Positions 39,491 to 49,136 are shown, counted from the first letter of the stretch. The stretch: 64,000 nt of DNA from Streptomyces ficellus (GCF_030406405.1 NZ_JAUEPL010000003.1:62001-126000); one strand, 5' to 3'. The notes: generated from the sequence alone by a model not told the origin. Numbers and translations are program-made.

Positions 39491-40651
39491 GTGGACGTCC
39501 AGGGCACGGTGCAGGCGGGCTTCGAGCCGGTGAGGGACGCGTTCGTACGCAACTTCGAGCAGCGCGGGGAGCGGGGCGCCGCCGTCGCCGTGTACCGGGA
39601 CGGCCGCAAGGTGGTCGACCTGTGGGCGGGCGTGAGGGACGTGGGCGGGTCCGCGCCCTGGGCGGTGGACACCGCGCAGGTGATCCGCTCCGCGACGAAG
39701 GGCGTCGCCGCGGCCGTACCGCTGCTGCTGCACCAGCGCGGGCAGCTCGACCTGGACGCACCGGTCGGCACCTACTGGCCCGAGTTCAAGGCGGCCGGCA
39801 AGGAGCGGGCGCTGGTGCGCCACCTGCTGTCGCACCAGGCGGGCGTCCCCGTCCTGGACCGCCCCCTGACCTTCGCCGAGGCGGCCGACCTCTCCGTGGC
39901 GTCGGCCGCCATCGCGGCCCAGGAGCCCGCCTGGGAGCCGGGCACCGACCACGGCTACCACGCGCAGACGTACAGCTGGCTGCTGAGCGCGCTGGTCCAG
40001 CGGGTCACGGGCCGCACCATCGGCCGCTGGGTCGCCGAGGAGATCGCCCGGCCGCTGGGCCTCGACCTGTGGATCGGGCTCCCGGCGGACGAAGCGCACC
40101 GGGTGGGCCGTATCGGGCCGGTCGAGCAGCCGGCGGACGGCGGTGCCGCGCTGAGGCTGCGCCCGAAGCGGTCGGTCGCCGAGGCGTACGCGGACCCGGC
40201 TTCCCTGACCCGCCGCGCGTTCGAGGCGATCACCCCGGCCCCGGACGAGAACGACCCGGCGTACCGCGCCGCCGAACTCCCCGGCTCGGCGGGCGTCTCC
40301 ACGGCCCGCGCCCTGGCCCGCTTCTACGCGGCCACGCTGGGCCCCGTCGACGGCCACCGGCTCTTCGCCCCGGCGACGCTCGCCATGGCCCGCACGGAGG
40401 AGTCCACGGGCCCCGACCGGGTCCTGGTGGTCGGCACCCGCTTCGGCCTCGGCTACATGCTGCACGGCCCGGCCTCGCCGCTCCTGTCGCCCGGCTCCTT
40501 CGGCCACCCCGGGCGCGGCGGCTCCCTCGGCTTCGCCGACCCGGCCTCGGGCATCGCGCTCGGCTACGTGACCAACGGCATGCGCAAGGGCGTCACCGCC
40601 GACCCCCGGGCGCAGGCACTGATACGGGCGGTGCGTACGGCCCTCGCGTAA
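39491..40651 (+). CDS. Serine hydrolase, beta-lactamase/esterase EstB type
   Basis: 386 residues. Class C beta-lactamase-fold esterase. The nucleophile is in SATKG (S-x-x-K), the Tyr region is [39 protein letters not shown], and the C-terminal box reads [27 protein letters not shown] in place of K-T-G. Such enzymes hydrolyse short esters rather than beta-lactams. There is no signal peptide, so it is cytoplasmic. GTG 39491 has GAAGGAG 8 nt upstream; ATG 39455 would add twelve residues but has no ribosome site. It follows the ECF operon by 47 bp and may be independent. Confidence 0.9.
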   Translation: MDVQGTVQAGFEPVRDAFVRNFEQRGERGAAVAVYRDGRKVVDLWAGVRDVGGSAPWAVDTAQVIRSATKGVAAAVPLLLHQRGQLDLDAPVGTYWPEFKAAGKERALVRHLLSHQAGVPVLDRPLTFAEAADLSVASAAIAAQEPAWEPGTDHGYHAQTYSWLLSALVQRVTGRTIGRWVAEEIARPLGLDLWIGLPADEAHRVGRIGPVEQPADGGAALRLRPKRSVAEAYADPASLTRRAFEAITPAPDENDPAYRAAELPGSAGVSTARALARFYAATLGPVDGHRLFAPATLAMARTEESTGPDRVLVVGTRFGLGYMLHGPASPLLSPGSFGHPGRGGSLGFADPASGIALGYVTNGMRKGVTADPRAQALIRAVRTALA

Positions 40652-40683
40652 GGCTCCCCCAGGGGTCACCTAGAGTGATGCCC

Positions 40684-41181
40684 ATGACTGACAACAGCAA
40701 CGTCTTCTTCGACATCACGATCAACGACGAGCCGGCCGGCCGGATCGTCTTCACCCTCTTCGACGACGTCGTCCCCAAGACGGCCCGCAACTTCCGCGAA
40801 CTGGCCACCGGCCAGAACGGCTTCGGCTACGCGGGCTCCAGCTTCCACCGCATCATCCCGGACTTCATGCTCCAGGGCGGCGACTTCACCGCCGGCAACG
40901 GCACCGGCGGCAAGAGCATCTACGGCGAGAAGTTCGCCGACGAGAACTTCCAGCTCAAGCACGACCGCCCGGGCCTGCTGAGCATGGCCAACGCCGGCCG
41001 GAACACCAACGGCTCGCAGTTCTTCATCACGACGGTCGTCACCGACTGGCTGGACAACAAGCACGTCGTCTTCGGCGAGGTCGTCGAGGGCATGGACCTG
41101 GTCAAGAAGATCGAGTCCCTCGGCACCCGCGCCGGCACGCCGCAGGCCAAGGTCACCATCGCCGCCTCCGGCACGATCTGA
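40684..41181 (+). CDS. Cyclophilin-type peptidyl-prolyl isomerase
   Basis: 165 residues, the length of a minimal cytosolic cyclophilin. Motifs: [56 protein letters not shown] (catalytic Arg in FHRIIP), [19 protein letters not shown] and [19 protein letters not shown]. It accelerates proline isomerisation in folding. There is no signal peptide. ATG 40684 gives the conserved start; an in-frame ATG at 40678 is possible. It is monocistronic, converging on the frameshifted gene. Confidence 0.96.
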   Translation: MTDNSNVFFDITINDEPAGRIVFTLFDDVVPKTARNFRELATGQNGFGYAGSSFHRIIPDFMLQGGDFTAGNGTGGKSIYGEKFADENFQLKHDRPGLLSMANAGRNTNGSQFFITTVVTDWLDNKHVVFGEVVEGMDLVKKIESLGTRAGTPQAKVTIAASGTI

Positions 41182-41196
41182 CGCCCCCACCGGCGC

Positions 41197-41653
41197 TCAC
41201 CCCTGTGGGCCGCCCTTCAGCACACCGACGAAGGCGCGCCACTGGCCTTCCGCAAAGGCGAGGGCGGCACCAGAGGGCTTCTTGAGCACTCCGCCCAACG
41301 TGGTAATCCCGTAACAGCGAACCTGCTGCCACTCGCCCCGGGTCAGCACTGAGGTGTCGACGTCCGAGAGAGGCATAGTGAGCTGCTCGCGATGGAGCAC
41401 CACAAAACCCGTGTCGGTGAAGGCTCGGGCCCACGGGGGCGGTGCGAGGAACTCCTCGGTGTACCACTCCCGGCGTTCCTGAGCGAATGCGATCCAGGGG
41501 TGGTAGGCGTGGCACAGGACGATGCACTCACCTGTGCCGTCGACGACCGTCGCGGTGTGGAAGGTCGGTCTCGGGAAGCGGACCGTCCTTCGGGCGGAAG
41601 AAGCCTGTCGCTCCCCTGGGGAGTGTGAAGCCCGCGTTCTCGTCGTTGACCAT
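41197..41653 (-). pseudogene. Frameshifted gene with DUF397-like C-terminus
   Basis: Two reading frames join to a coherent protein. The first starts at ATG 41653 (GAGGAC before it): MVNDENAGFTLPRGATGFFR then PKDGPLPETD. The second, without any start of its own, continues FHTATVVDGTGECIVLCHAYHPWIAFAQERREWYTEEFLAPPPWA through VLTRGEWQQVRCYG to ALAFAEGQWRAFVGVLKGG, which resembles the end of DUF397 proteins. The frames meet near 41565-41575, consistent with a single-base change or a sequencing error. Without a shift only a short product from GTG 41403 would be made. In Streptomyces DUF397 genes often pair with helix-turn-helix genes; none is here. Confidence 0.7.
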
Positions 41654-41719
41654 GTCCTCGGCTTTGTTGCTGTCTTGTGGTGCCACTACTGCCGGATGGG
41701 TCGGCCCGTGCGAGGGCGG

Positions 41720-43354
41720 TTACCGGGCCTTCAGTACGGAGGCGACCAGTGGGCCCGCCGCGTCGCCGCCGTGGCCGGCGGACGGGACGACTGCCGCGGC
41801 GGCCAGGTCGTCGGCGAAGCCGGTGAACCAGCTGTTGGAGGTGGCCTGGCCGTCCACTTCCGCCGAGCCGGTCTTGGCGCCCTTGTCGCCGCCGACGCCG
41901 GCCATGGCTGCCGCGCCCGTGCCGCTGGTCGCGGTGGCCCGCATCATGTCGCGCAACTGGCGGGCCGCGGAGCCCTCCAGGGGGCGCGAGGCGGTGGCGA
42001 TCTCGCGGTCGTCCAGCTCGCGCGGCACCAGGATGGGCTGCTTGAAGCCGCCGTGCTTCGCGGTGGCGGTGATGGACGCGACGTTGAGCACGTTCATCTG
42101 GATGGTGCCCTGCCCGATGTACTGGGCCGCCGCCACACCGCCGCTCTCCGCGGGCACGGAACCGTCCTCGGTCGCCACGCCCGTCTGCCAGTTCAGGCCG
42201 ATGCCGAAGACGTCCCGCGCCTCCTTGCCCAGCGCCGCGTCGTCGCCGACGTCGTCGATCAGCTTGATGAAGGCGGTGTTGCAGGACTGCTTGAAGCTCT
42301 CCGTGAAGGTGCTTGACGCCGGGAGGTCGAAATGGCCCAGGTTGTGGAAGGACCGGCCCTGGTACATGACGTCCTTGGGGCACTCGGCCGGGCGGTCGGC
42401 GCTCACCAGCCCCTTCTCCAGCAGCATGGCCGCCGTCACGATCTTCATCGTGGAGCCGGGTGCCTGCACGCCCAGGAAGGCGGCGTTCCAGCCGTCCTGG
42501 CGGTTGTTGGCGACCGCCCGTATCTCGCCCGTGCTCGGCTTGATGGCGACGACCGACGACTCGGCGTACCGCTTCACCGCCTGCTCGGCCGCCGCCTGGA
42601 CGTCCGCGTCCAGCGTCGTCTCCAGCGTGCCCGGGACGCCCTTGGCGAGCGTCAGCAGCGTCTGGTCGGCGACGCTCTCGTTCACGGACTCGATCCACGT
42701 CTCGATGCCGGGCCGACCGCCCGCCTCCGAGCCGTACTTCTCGCGCAGCTGGTCCAGGACCGGCTTGAGGGACGGGTACTTCTCCGGCGTCAGTTCCGCG
42801 CCGTTGCGGTCGACGGCCTTCACCGGCGGGTTCGGCGCCTCGCCCGTATGCAGCGCCGACTGGTCGGTCAGCTTCGGGTGGATCACCGACGGCTCCCAGT
42901 CGACCAGCGGCCTGCCGGTGGTGAGGCCCCGTACGACGGTGAGCTCCGAGGCGTACGTCCAGCGCTTCGACCGGCCTTCGTACGTCACCGTCGCGTCGAC
43001 CGTGAAAGGCACCTTCGGGCCCACCGCCCTGCCCGGGGTGATCACCGCCTTGGAGACGTGGGCGGTGTCCCGGAAGTCCTGTATGGCAGGTCCGGCGCCG
43101 CCCGCGTTGTTGGTCAGCTCACCGGCGGCGGCCGCGTCGCCCTCCGCCCAGGCCGCGAGGAACGCCTTCGCCGTCTCCTCGACCTCCCCGGCGGTCACCG
43201 GCCCCGAGCCGGCCTTCCGCGGGGCGGCGGCCGACGTGGTCCGCGTCTCGCCGCCCGTGATCCCGTTCCAGAGGTTGTACGCCCCGTACCCCACGCCACT
43301 GGCGACCACCGTGAACACGCCGCCGACGATGGCGACCTTCGCTCCACCGCGCAT
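41720..43354 (-). CDS. Class B penicillin-binding protein (transpeptidase)
   Basis: 544 residues. N-terminal membrane anchor (KVAIVGGVFTVVASGVGYGAYNLW), an NTF2-like MecA_N domain (residues 50-150), a dimerisation region, then the D,D-transpeptidase domain: S301-T-M-K in QAPGSTMK, S-C-N at 357-359, K-T-G at 494-496 in GAKTGSAE. It crosslinks peptidoglycan. It resembles the lineage of PBPs found outside the division cluster, such as MecA/PBP2a-like. ATG 43354 follows GGGGAGGGGG. A 16-bp palindrome lies just upstream and suggests dedicated regulation. Confidence 0.94.
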   Translation of the reverse strand: MRGGAKVAIVGGVFTVVASGVGYGAYNLWNGITGGETRTTSAAAPRKAGSGPVTAGEVEETAKAFLAAWAEGDAAAAGELTNNAGGAGPAIQDFRDTAHVSKAVITPGRAVGPKVPFTVDATVTYEGRSKRWTYASELTVVRGLTTGRPLVDWEPSVIHPKLTDQSALHTGEAPNPPVKAVDRNGAELTPEKYPSLKPVLDQLREKYGSEAGGRPGIETWIESVNESVADQTLLTLAKGVPGTLETTLDADVQAAAEQAVKRYAESSVVAIKPSTGEIRAVANNRQDGWNAAFLGVQAPGSTMKIVTAAMLLEKGLVSADRPAECPKDVMYQGRSFHNLGHFDLPASSTFTESFKQSCNTAFIKLIDDVGDDAALGKEARDVFGIGLNWQTGVATEDGSVPAESGGVAAAQYIGQGTIQMNVLNVASITATAKHGGFKQPILVPRELDDREIATASRPLEGSAARQLRDMMRATATSGTGAAAMAGVGGDKGAKTGSAEVDGQATSNSWFTGFADDLAAAAVVPSAGHGGDAAGPLVASVLKAR

Positions 43355-43381
43355 CTCGCAGTCCCCCTCCCCAGGAGCTCA

Positions 43382-43397
43382 CTTGAACATGTTCAAG
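43382..43397. promoter_or_regulatory. 16-bp perfect palindrome before PBP gene
   Basis: CTTGAACATGTTCAAG is its own reverse complement and lies 27 bp upstream of the PBP start codon, just above its ribosome site. Form and position fit an operator for a TetR-type or similar dimer. No regulator gene adjoins it, so the regulator must be encoded elsewhere. Confidence 0.65.
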
Positions 43398-43462
43398 CAA
43401 GTGATGGGAGGCACTCTATGGGACAGCACTGACAAGGGAGGCGGTCGTTACCCGACCGGAAC

Positions 43463-45205
43463 TCAGACCCACGTATCCAGCCACATGCGGTTGCGCCAGG
43501 AGTCCATCGGAATCGGCTGCCCTGTGTACAGGGGCCAGAAATAAATAAAGTTCCAGATGATGAGGAGCACCAGCACCCCCGCGCCGACCGCCCCGATCGT
43601 CCGGCGCCGCTCGGCCGCGCCGCCGCGCCCCGGGGGCCCGAGCATCGCGCCGATCATCATCGCCACCGCCAGGCACAGGTACGGCACGAACACCACCGCG
43701 TAGAACAGGAAGATCGTGCGCTCCTGGTAGTGCAGCCACGGCAGCCACCCGACCGCGATCGCGCACGCGATCGCCCCCGCCCGCCAGTCGCGCCGGAAGA
43801 ACCAGCGCCACAGGACGTACAGGATCGCGAAGCACGCCGCCCACCACAGCAGTGGCGTACCGATCGCCAGCACCTCGCGCGCGCACTTCCCCGCCGCGTT
43901 CGCGGGACAGCCGTCCTGGCCGGGCGCGGGGTCCTCGTAGAAGTACGACACGGGCCGGCCCAGCACGATCCAGCTCCATGGGTTGGACTCATACGTGTGC
44001 CCGGACGTCAGGTTGCGGTGGAAGCTGTAGACCTCGGCCTCGTAGTGCCACAGGCTGCGCCACCAGTCCGGGAACAGCCAGGACCAGGAACTGTCCTTGC
44101 CGTCCGTGGTGGCCCAGTTCCGGAAGTAGCCCTTGTCCGTGAAGATCCAGCCGGACCACGACACGATGTACGTCGCGATCGCCACCGGCACCGTCGAGAC
44201 GAACGCGGGCAGCAGATCCCGCTTCAGCACGGTCCGGTACGGCCGCCAGGCACCGGCCGTGCGCCGCGCGCCCACGTCCCACAGCACCGTCATCACCCCG
44301 AACGCGGCCAGGAAGAACAGGCCGTTCCACTTCGTGGCCGCCGCCAGGCCCAGCATCACACCGGCCGTCAGACGCCACGGCCGCCACCCCAGGCGCAGCG
44401 TTTCCGCAACCGCGGCGTCCGGCCGGAGCACCCCGTCCTCGTCCACCGGCAGCGCGGCCGCGAGCCTGCGGCGCGCACGGTCACGGTCGATCAGCAGGCA
44501 GCCGAACGACGCCAGGACGAAGAACATCAGCACCTGGTCGAGCAGTGCCGTACGGCTCATCACGAAGTGCAGCCCGTCCACCGCGAGCAGCGCGCCCGCC
44601 AGGCACCCCAGGAACGCCGACCGCAGCAGCCGCCGGCCGATCCGGCACAGCATCAGCACCGACAGCGTGCCGAGCACCGCCACCATGAAGCGCCAGCCGA
44701 ACGGATCGAACCCGAACAGCCACTCGCCGGCCCCGATGACCCACTTCCCGACCGGCGGGTGCACCACATAGCCCGGGTCCGTGGGGACGGCCACCGCGCC
44801 GGGGTCCTTGAGGATCGACGCGTCGACGTTCTTGGGCCACGATCCCTCGTAGCCCTGATTGATCAGCGCCCAGGCGTCCTTGGCGTAGTACGTCTCATCG
44901 AATATCACCGCCCTGGGCTCGCCCAGGCGCCAGAACCGCATCAGCCCCGCGACGAGCGCCACCAGCAGCGGCCCTCCCCACGCCGCCAGCCGCCATACCC
45001 GCTCCGCCCGCCACGGCGGCACACCGAGCACCGTCCACACCCGGTCCGAGGGCCGGACGTACGGAGGCACCAGCCGCTCGCGCAGGCCGGTCACCGGGCG
45101 CGGCGCGTAGCCGAAACGGCGAAGGCGCCGCTGCCATGGGGGCGGCTGTCTCCCGGCGGTCCCGGCGTCCTGCCCGTGCAGTGCCTCTGGCGCAGTACTG
45201 GTCAC
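43463..45205 (-). CDS. Dolichyl-phosphate-mannose-protein mannosyltransferase (PMT)
   Basis: 580 residues. Transfers mannose from polyprenyl-phosphate-mannose to Ser/Thr of exported proteins (GT39). The catalytic acidic motif AVIFDETYYAKDAWALINQGYEGSWPKN is in the first outside loop, followed by VHPPVGKWVIGAGEWLFGFDPFGWR and about eleven membrane helices; C-terminal SNPWSWIVLGRPVSYFYED and WLPWLHYQERTIFLFYAVVFVPYLCL are typical bacterial Pmt. GTG 45205 gives the expected short cytoplasmic start; its ribosome site is weak. It is divergent from rsmI across 61 bp. Streptomyces Pmt glycosylates lipoproteins such as PstS and is the phage phiC31 receptor-glycosylation enzyme. Confidence 0.95.
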   Translation of the reverse strand: MTSTAPEALHGQDAGTAGRQPPPWQRRLRRFGYAPRPVTGLRERLVPPYVRPSDRVWTVLGVPPWRAERVWRLAAWGGPLLVALVAGLMRFWRLGEPRAVIFDETYYAKDAWALINQGYEGSWPKNVDASILKDPGAVAVPTDPGYVVHPPVGKWVIGAGEWLFGFDPFGWRFMVAVLGTLSVLMLCRIGRRLLRSAFLGCLAGALLAVDGLHFVMSRTALLDQVLMFFVLASFGCLLIDRDRARRRLAAALPVDEDGVLRPDAAVAETLRLGWRPWRLTAGVMLGLAAATKWNGLFFLAAFGVMTVLWDVGARRTAGAWRPYRTVLKRDLLPAFVSTVPVAIATYIVSWSGWIFTDKGYFRNWATTDGKDSSWSWLFPDWWRSLWHYEAEVYSFHRNLTSGHTYESNPWSWIVLGRPVSYFYEDPAPGQDGCPANAAGKCAREVLAIGTPLLWWAACFAILYVLWRWFFRRDWRAGAIACAIAVGWLPWLHYQERTIFLFYAVVFVPYLCLAVAMMIGAMLGPPGRGGAAERRRTIGAVGAGVLVLLIIWNFIYFWPLYTGQPIPMDSWRNRMWLDTWV

Positions 45206-45266
45206 CGCGCCATCGTAGGGAACGCACCTGTGCGAGTCGCCCGTCCGGGCTGCGAGGATGGCCCCT

Positions 45267-46157
45267 GTGACAGGAACGGTGACCGGAACGCTCGTACTCG
45301 CAGGGACCCCGATCGGAGACGTCGCGGACGCCCCGCCCCGCCTCGCCGCCGAGCTGGAGAGGGCGGACGTCGTCGCCGCGGAGGACACCCGGCGGCTGCG
45401 CCGGCTGACCCAGGCGCTCGGCGTGCACACGACCGGGCGGGTCGTGTCGTACTTCGAGGGCAACGAGTCCGCCCGTACGCCCGAACTGGTCGAGGCCCTC
45501 ACGGGAGGCGCGCGGGTCCTGCTGGTCACCGACGCGGGCATGCCGTCCGTCTCCGACCCCGGCTACCGGCTGGTCGCCGCCGCCGTCGAGCGGGACATCA
45601 AGGTCACCGCCGTGCCCGGGCCGTCCGCCGTCCTGACCGCGCTCGCGCTGTCCGGGCTGCCCGTGGACCGGTTCTGCTTCGAGGGCTTCCTGCCGCGCAA
45701 GGCGGGGGAGCGGCTGTCCCGGCTCCGGGAGGTCGCCGGTGAGCGGCGCACGCTCGTCTACTTCGAGGCCCCGCACCGCCTCGACGACACGCTCGCCGCG
45801 ATGGCCGAGGTGTTCGGCGAGGAGCGCCGGGCCGCCGTGTGCCGCGAGCTGACCAAGACGTACGAGGAGGTCAAGCGCGGCGGGCTGGGCGAGCTGGCGC
45901 GCTGGGCGGCCGAGGGCGTACGGGGCGAGATCACCATCGTCGTGGAGGGCGCGCCCGAGACCGGGCCCGCCGAACTGGACGCGGCCGAGCTGGTGCGCAG
46001 GGTGCGCGTGCGCGAGGAGGCCGGGGAGCGCCGCAAGGAAGCCATCGCGGCGGTCGCCGCGGACGCGGGGCTGCCCAAGCGGGAGGTCTTCGACGCGGTC
46101 GTCGCGGCGAAGAACGCCTCTCCCGAGGGCTCAGCGGACGGTAAAGGACTATCGTAA
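45267..46157 (+). CDS. rsmI: 16S rRNA 2'-O-methyltransferase (C1402) RsmI
   Basis: 296 residues. Tetrapyrrole-methylase fold enzyme that methylates ribose of C1402 in 16S rRNA. Motifs: GTLVLAGTPIGDVADAPPRL, VVAAEDTRRLRRL, TDAGMPSVSDPGYRLVAAAV, VTAVPGPSAVLTALALSGLPVDRFCFEGFLPRK and VYFEAPHRLDDTLAAMAEVFGEERRAAVCRELTKTYEEVKRGGL. GTG 45267 has GAGG 9 nt upstream; ATG 45258 is an in-frame alternative. It sits three genes from rsmA, so two rRNA methylases lie close. Confidence 0.96.
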   Translation: MTGTVTGTLVLAGTPIGDVADAPPRLAAELERADVVAAEDTRRLRRLTQALGVHTTGRVVSYFEGNESARTPELVEALTGGARVLLVTDAGMPSVSDPGYRLVAAAVERDIKVTAVPGPSAVLTALALSGLPVDRFCFEGFLPRKAGERLSRLREVAGERRTLVYFEAPHRLDDTLAAMAEVFGEERRAAVCRELTKTYEEVKRGGLGELARWAAEGVRGEITIVVEGAPETGPAELDAAELVRRVRVREEAGERRKEAIAAVAADAGLPKREVFDAVVAAKNASPEGSADGKGLS

Positions 46158-46259
46158 AAAGCAAAGACCAGCACCGTGCGGCAGGCCTTTCGGCATGGAA
46201 AGCCCCAAAACCGGTCCAACATTCGGCAGGTGCCTACGCACTCCCGCCCGTAAAGGCGT

Positions 46260-46274
46260 CCACTGGTGCAGTGG
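46260..46274 (+). promoter_or_regulatory. Hairpin directly before the ribosome site of the zinc-ribbon gene
   Basis: CCACTG-GTG-CAGTGG, a perfect 6-bp stem with a 3-nt loop ending one base before AAAGGAG, the ribosome binding site for the start at 46287. It could influence translation by stacking next to the site. There is no direct evidence of function. Confidence 0.4.
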
Positions 46275-46286
46275 AAAGGAGCTGGC

Positions 46287-46697
46287 ATGAGCGAGACCAC
46301 ACATACTCCGGCCGGCCACGAGGCATACGCCTTCGCCTGCATGAACTGCGGGTACGGCTGGGAGCAGGCCTACGACATCGAGCACCACACCGACATCAGC
46401 GGTCATGAGTTCGTCGTGTACAAGGCGGGGGGCCACCGGGTGCCGTCACCGCTCTCCGACCCCACCTGTGTGAACTGCGGACGGCACCGCGTCCGGATCA
46501 TGCGGGCCGGCCAGGTCTCCTCGGTGCTCGAACTGCTCGCCCAGCACCAGGCCGAGCCGACGAAGGGGTCCGTCGGGTCCGCCGGGCCGACCCTCGCCCA
46601 GGAGCGGACCGCGGCCGAGGCCGCGCAAGCGCCGCCCGCCAGGGAGCCGCACCACTGGCACCTGTCGGATCTGCTGCACGCCTTCCACCGCAAGTAG
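46287..46697 (+). CDS. Conserved actinobacterial zinc-ribbon protein
   Basis: 136 residues. Two CxxC pairs (FACMNCGYGWEQAYDIEHHTD and DPTCVNCGRHRVRIMRAG) plus several His make a likely zinc ribbon of about 65 residues. The rest is an Ala/Pro/Glu linker ending in an amphipathic helix (HHWHLSDLLHAFHRK). I do not recognise a known function; the gene looks like a conserved Streptomyces hypothetical. ATG 46287 follows AAAGGAG. A small hairpin abuts the ribosome site. It lies between rsmI and tatD, all on the same strand with separate upstream regions. Confidence 0.85.
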   Translation: MSETTHTPAGHEAYAFACMNCGYGWEQAYDIEHHTDISGHEFVVYKAGGHRVPSPLSDPTCVNCGRHRVRIMRAGQVSSVLELLAQHQAEPTKGSVGSAGPTLAQERTAAEAAQAPPAREPHHWHLSDLLHAFHRK

Positions 46698-46737
46698 GCC
46701 CGGGCCGGTCTTCGCCGGTCTTTCGTACGATCGGGGC

Positions 46738-47607
46738 ATGAGTTCCAAGGACGCCCCGCCGCCGCTGCCCGAGCCCCTCGGGGTGCCGGTCGCCGATTCC
46801 CACACCCATCTGGACATGCAGTCCGGCACCGTCGAGGAGGCCCTCGCCAAGGCGGCGGCCGTTGGCGTCGAGACCGTGGTCCAGGTGGGCTGCGACATCA
46901 AGGGCTCCCGCTGGGCCGCGGAGACCGCCGCCGCGTACGACCCCGTGTGGGCGGCCGTCGCCCTGCACCCCAACGAGGCCCCGCGCATCGTGCTCGGAGA
47001 CCCCGCCGGCTGGTCCCGGCAGGGGGCGAGGGAGGCGGGCGGCGACACGGCGCTGGACGACGCGCTCGCCGAGATCGACCGGCTGGCCGCGCTGCCCGAG
47101 GTCAAGGCGGTCGGCGAGACCGGCCTGGACTACTTCCGTACGGGGCCGGAGGGCATGGTCGCCCAGGAACGGTCCTTCCGCGCCCACATCGAGATCGCCA
47201 AGCGGCACGGCAAGGCCCTCGTCATCCACGACCGCGACGCCCACGACGACGTCCTGCGGATCCTCGCCGAGGAGGGCGCCCCCGAGCGGACCGTCTTCCA
47301 CTGCTACTCCGGGGACGCCGACATGGCCCGGATCTGCGCGGAGGCGGGATACTTCATGTCCTTCGCCGGGAACGTCACCTTCAAGAACGCCCAGCCGCTG
47401 CGCGACGCGCTCGCCGTCGCCCCGCTGGACCTGGTCCTGGTGGAGACGGACGCGCCCTTCCTGACGCCCGCGCCGTACCGCGGACGGCCCAACGCCCCGT
47501 ATCTCGTTCCGATCACGGTCCGGGCGATGGCGGCGGTGCGGGGTATCGACGAGGAGGCCATGTCGACCGCGATCGCCGTCAACACGGCACGGGCCTTTGA
47601 TTACTGA
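46738..47607 (+). CDS. tatD: TatD family metal-dependent hydrolase/DNase
   Basis: 289 residues. Amidohydrolase-fold TatD: metal ligands in VADSHTHLDM (HxH), GETGLDYFR (Glu), ALVIHDRDAHDDVLRIL, VFHCYSGDADMARICAEAGYFMSFAGNVTFKNAQPLR and VETDAPFLTP (Asp). TatD enzymes are 3'-5' exonucleases or DNases in repair and DNA turnover. An insertion VLGDPAGWSRQGAREAGGDT follows WAAVALHPNEA. ATG 46738 lies 40 bp after the zinc-ribbon gene. The order tatD-rpfB-rsmA-ispE is a conserved actinobacterial cluster. Confidence 0.95.
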   Translation: MSSKDAPPPLPEPLGVPVADSHTHLDMQSGTVEEALAKAAAVGVETVVQVGCDIKGSRWAAETAAAYDPVWAAVALHPNEAPRIVLGDPAGWSRQGAREAGGDTALDDALAEIDRLAALPEVKAVGETGLDYFRTGPEGMVAQERSFRAHIEIAKRHGKALVIHDRDAHDDVLRILAEEGAPERTVFHCYSGDADMARICAEAGYFMSFAGNVTFKNAQPLRDALAVAPLDLVLVETDAPFLTPAPYRGRPNAPYLVPITVRAMAAVRGIDEEAMSTAIAVNTARAFDY

Positions 47608-47705
47608 GCGATAACGGGCGGGTCCGCTCGCAGGGCCCGCTTGGCGACACCCGGTAACCGGCTTGCTTTGGAGAGTGACCGGCCCTCCGCTAGGGTCCCG
47701 GCCTC

Positions 47706-49136
47706 GTGAGCTACTCCCAGGGCAGACACCGGAGCGTCGCCGGGTACGGAGGCGGCGCGGTCGCGTACGAGCCGCTCCTGCCGGCCCAGGGCGCCGACCC
47801 CGACGCTCCGACGATCACGGCGGTCCCGGGAGCCACCGCCGGGGGACTCGGGACCGCCACCGTCCCGGCGCCCGGTCTGAGGACCACCACCGTCCCGGGG
47901 TCCGGTCTCGGGACCTCGACCCTGCCGGGGCAGGGGGCCGCGCCCCTGGACATCCCCGCACGGGTGCCAACGCCCGCCCCCGTGGGCGGCCGCGCCGAGG
48001 CCCGCCGTGCCGCACGCCGCCGCAAGGCCGCCTCTCCGGCCGCCCCCGAGGGGCTGCGGCGGCTGGTCCCGCAGGCCCTGGTCGTGGCCTTCCTCGCGGG
48101 CGGCACCAGCGCGTTCGTCGCCAGCGACAAGGCCGTACGGCTCAGCGTCGACGGCGTACCCCGCACCATGCACACCTTCGCCGACGACGTGTCCGAGCTG
48201 CTCGCCGACGAGGGCCTGAACGTCGGCGAGCACGACCTCGTCGCCCCCGGCCCGAACGCCGCCCTCGCCAGCGGCGACGAGGTCGTCCTGCGCTACGGCC
48301 GTCCCCTCACCCTCACCCTCGACGGCAGCCGCCGTCAGGTGTGGACCACCGCCCGCACCGTCGAGGAGGCGCTGCGCCAGTTCGGCGTCCGCGCCGAGGG
48401 CGCCTACCTGTCCGTGTCCCGCTCGTCCCCCATCTCCCGCCGCGGGCTCGCCCTCGACGTACGCACCGAACGCACCGTGACCTTCATGGCCGACGGCCGC
48501 GAGCGCACCGTCCGCACCAACGCCGCCACCGTCCGCGAGGCCGTCGAACAGGCCGGGATCACCCTCAGCGGCCAGGACACGACCTCCGTACCGCCCGGCA
48601 GCTTCCCGCGCGACGGCCAGACGATCACCGTCATGCGGATCACCAGCGGCAGGGAGGTGCGCGAGGAGCCCATTCCGTACGAGGTGGAAAGGGTGGAGGA
48701 CCCGTCGCTGTTCACCGGCACCGAGGTCGTCGAGCGGCAGGGGCAGCAGGGCTCGCGACGTGTCACGTACGCGCTGCGCACGGTCAACGGCGTCCGGCAG
48801 GAACCGCGCAGGATCGACGAGGAGGTCGTACGCGAGCCGGTCGACCGGCTCGTGAAGGTCGGCACCAAGCCCATGCCCACCTCCGTCGCCGGCGCCGACC
48901 ACCTCGACTGGAACGCCCTGGCCCAGTGCGAGTCGGGCGGCCGGCCGGACGCCGTCGACGCGTCGGGCACCTACGGCGGGCTGTACCAGTTCGACCCCGG
49001 CACCTGGCGCTCCCTCGGCGGCACCGGCGTCGCCCAGGACGCACCCGCCGCCGAACAGACATACCGGGCGAAGAAGCTCTACGTGCAGCGGGGGGCGAGT
49101 CCGTGGCCGCACTGCGGCCGTAGGCTGTATCGGTGA
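47706..49136 (+). CDS. rpfB: Resuscitation-promoting factor, RpfB-like
   Basis: 476 residues. A disordered N-terminus, basic stretch and one signal/membrane segment ([20 protein letters not shown]) are followed by three DUF348 repeats ([74 protein letters not shown]), a G5 domain, and the C-terminal Rpf lysozyme-like domain ([15 protein letters not shown], catalytic Glu, to [15 protein letters not shown]). It cleaves peptidoglycan and promotes spore germination and growth resumption. GTG 47706 has no ribosome site; a -10 TAGGGT (47691-47696) and TTTGGA 18 bp above it predict a nearly leaderless mRNA. The stop overlaps rsmA by 4 nt. Confidence 0.93.
   Translation: MSYSQGRHRSVAGYGGGAVAYEPLLPAQGADPDAPTITAVPGATAGGLGTATVPAPGLRTTTVPGSGLGTSTLPGQGAAPLDIPARVPTPAPVGGRAEARRAARRRKAASPAAPEGLRRLVPQALVVAFLAGGTSAFVASDKAVRLSVDGVPRTMHTFADDVSELLADEGLNVGEHDLVAPGPNAALASGDEVVLRYGRPLTLTLDGSRRQVWTTARTVEEALRQFGVRAEGAYLSVSRSSPISRRGLALDVRTERTVTFMADGRERTVRTNAATVREAVEQAGITLSGQDTTSVPPGSFPRDGQTITVMRITSGREVREEPIPYEVERVEDPSLFTGTEVVERQGQQGSRRVTYALRTVNGVRQEPRRIDEEVVREPVDRLVKVGTKPMPTSVAGADHLDWNALAQCESGGRPDAVDASGTYGGLYQFDPGTWRSLGGTGVAQDAPAAEQTYRAKKLYVQRGASPWPHCGRRLYR

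Noticed and set aside
41153-41527. A second minus-strand frame over the frameshifted gene with its own start
   Set aside because: It is Arg/Pro-rich with no similarity to any pattern and lies in the third frame; the joined two-frame reading gives far better protein sequence.
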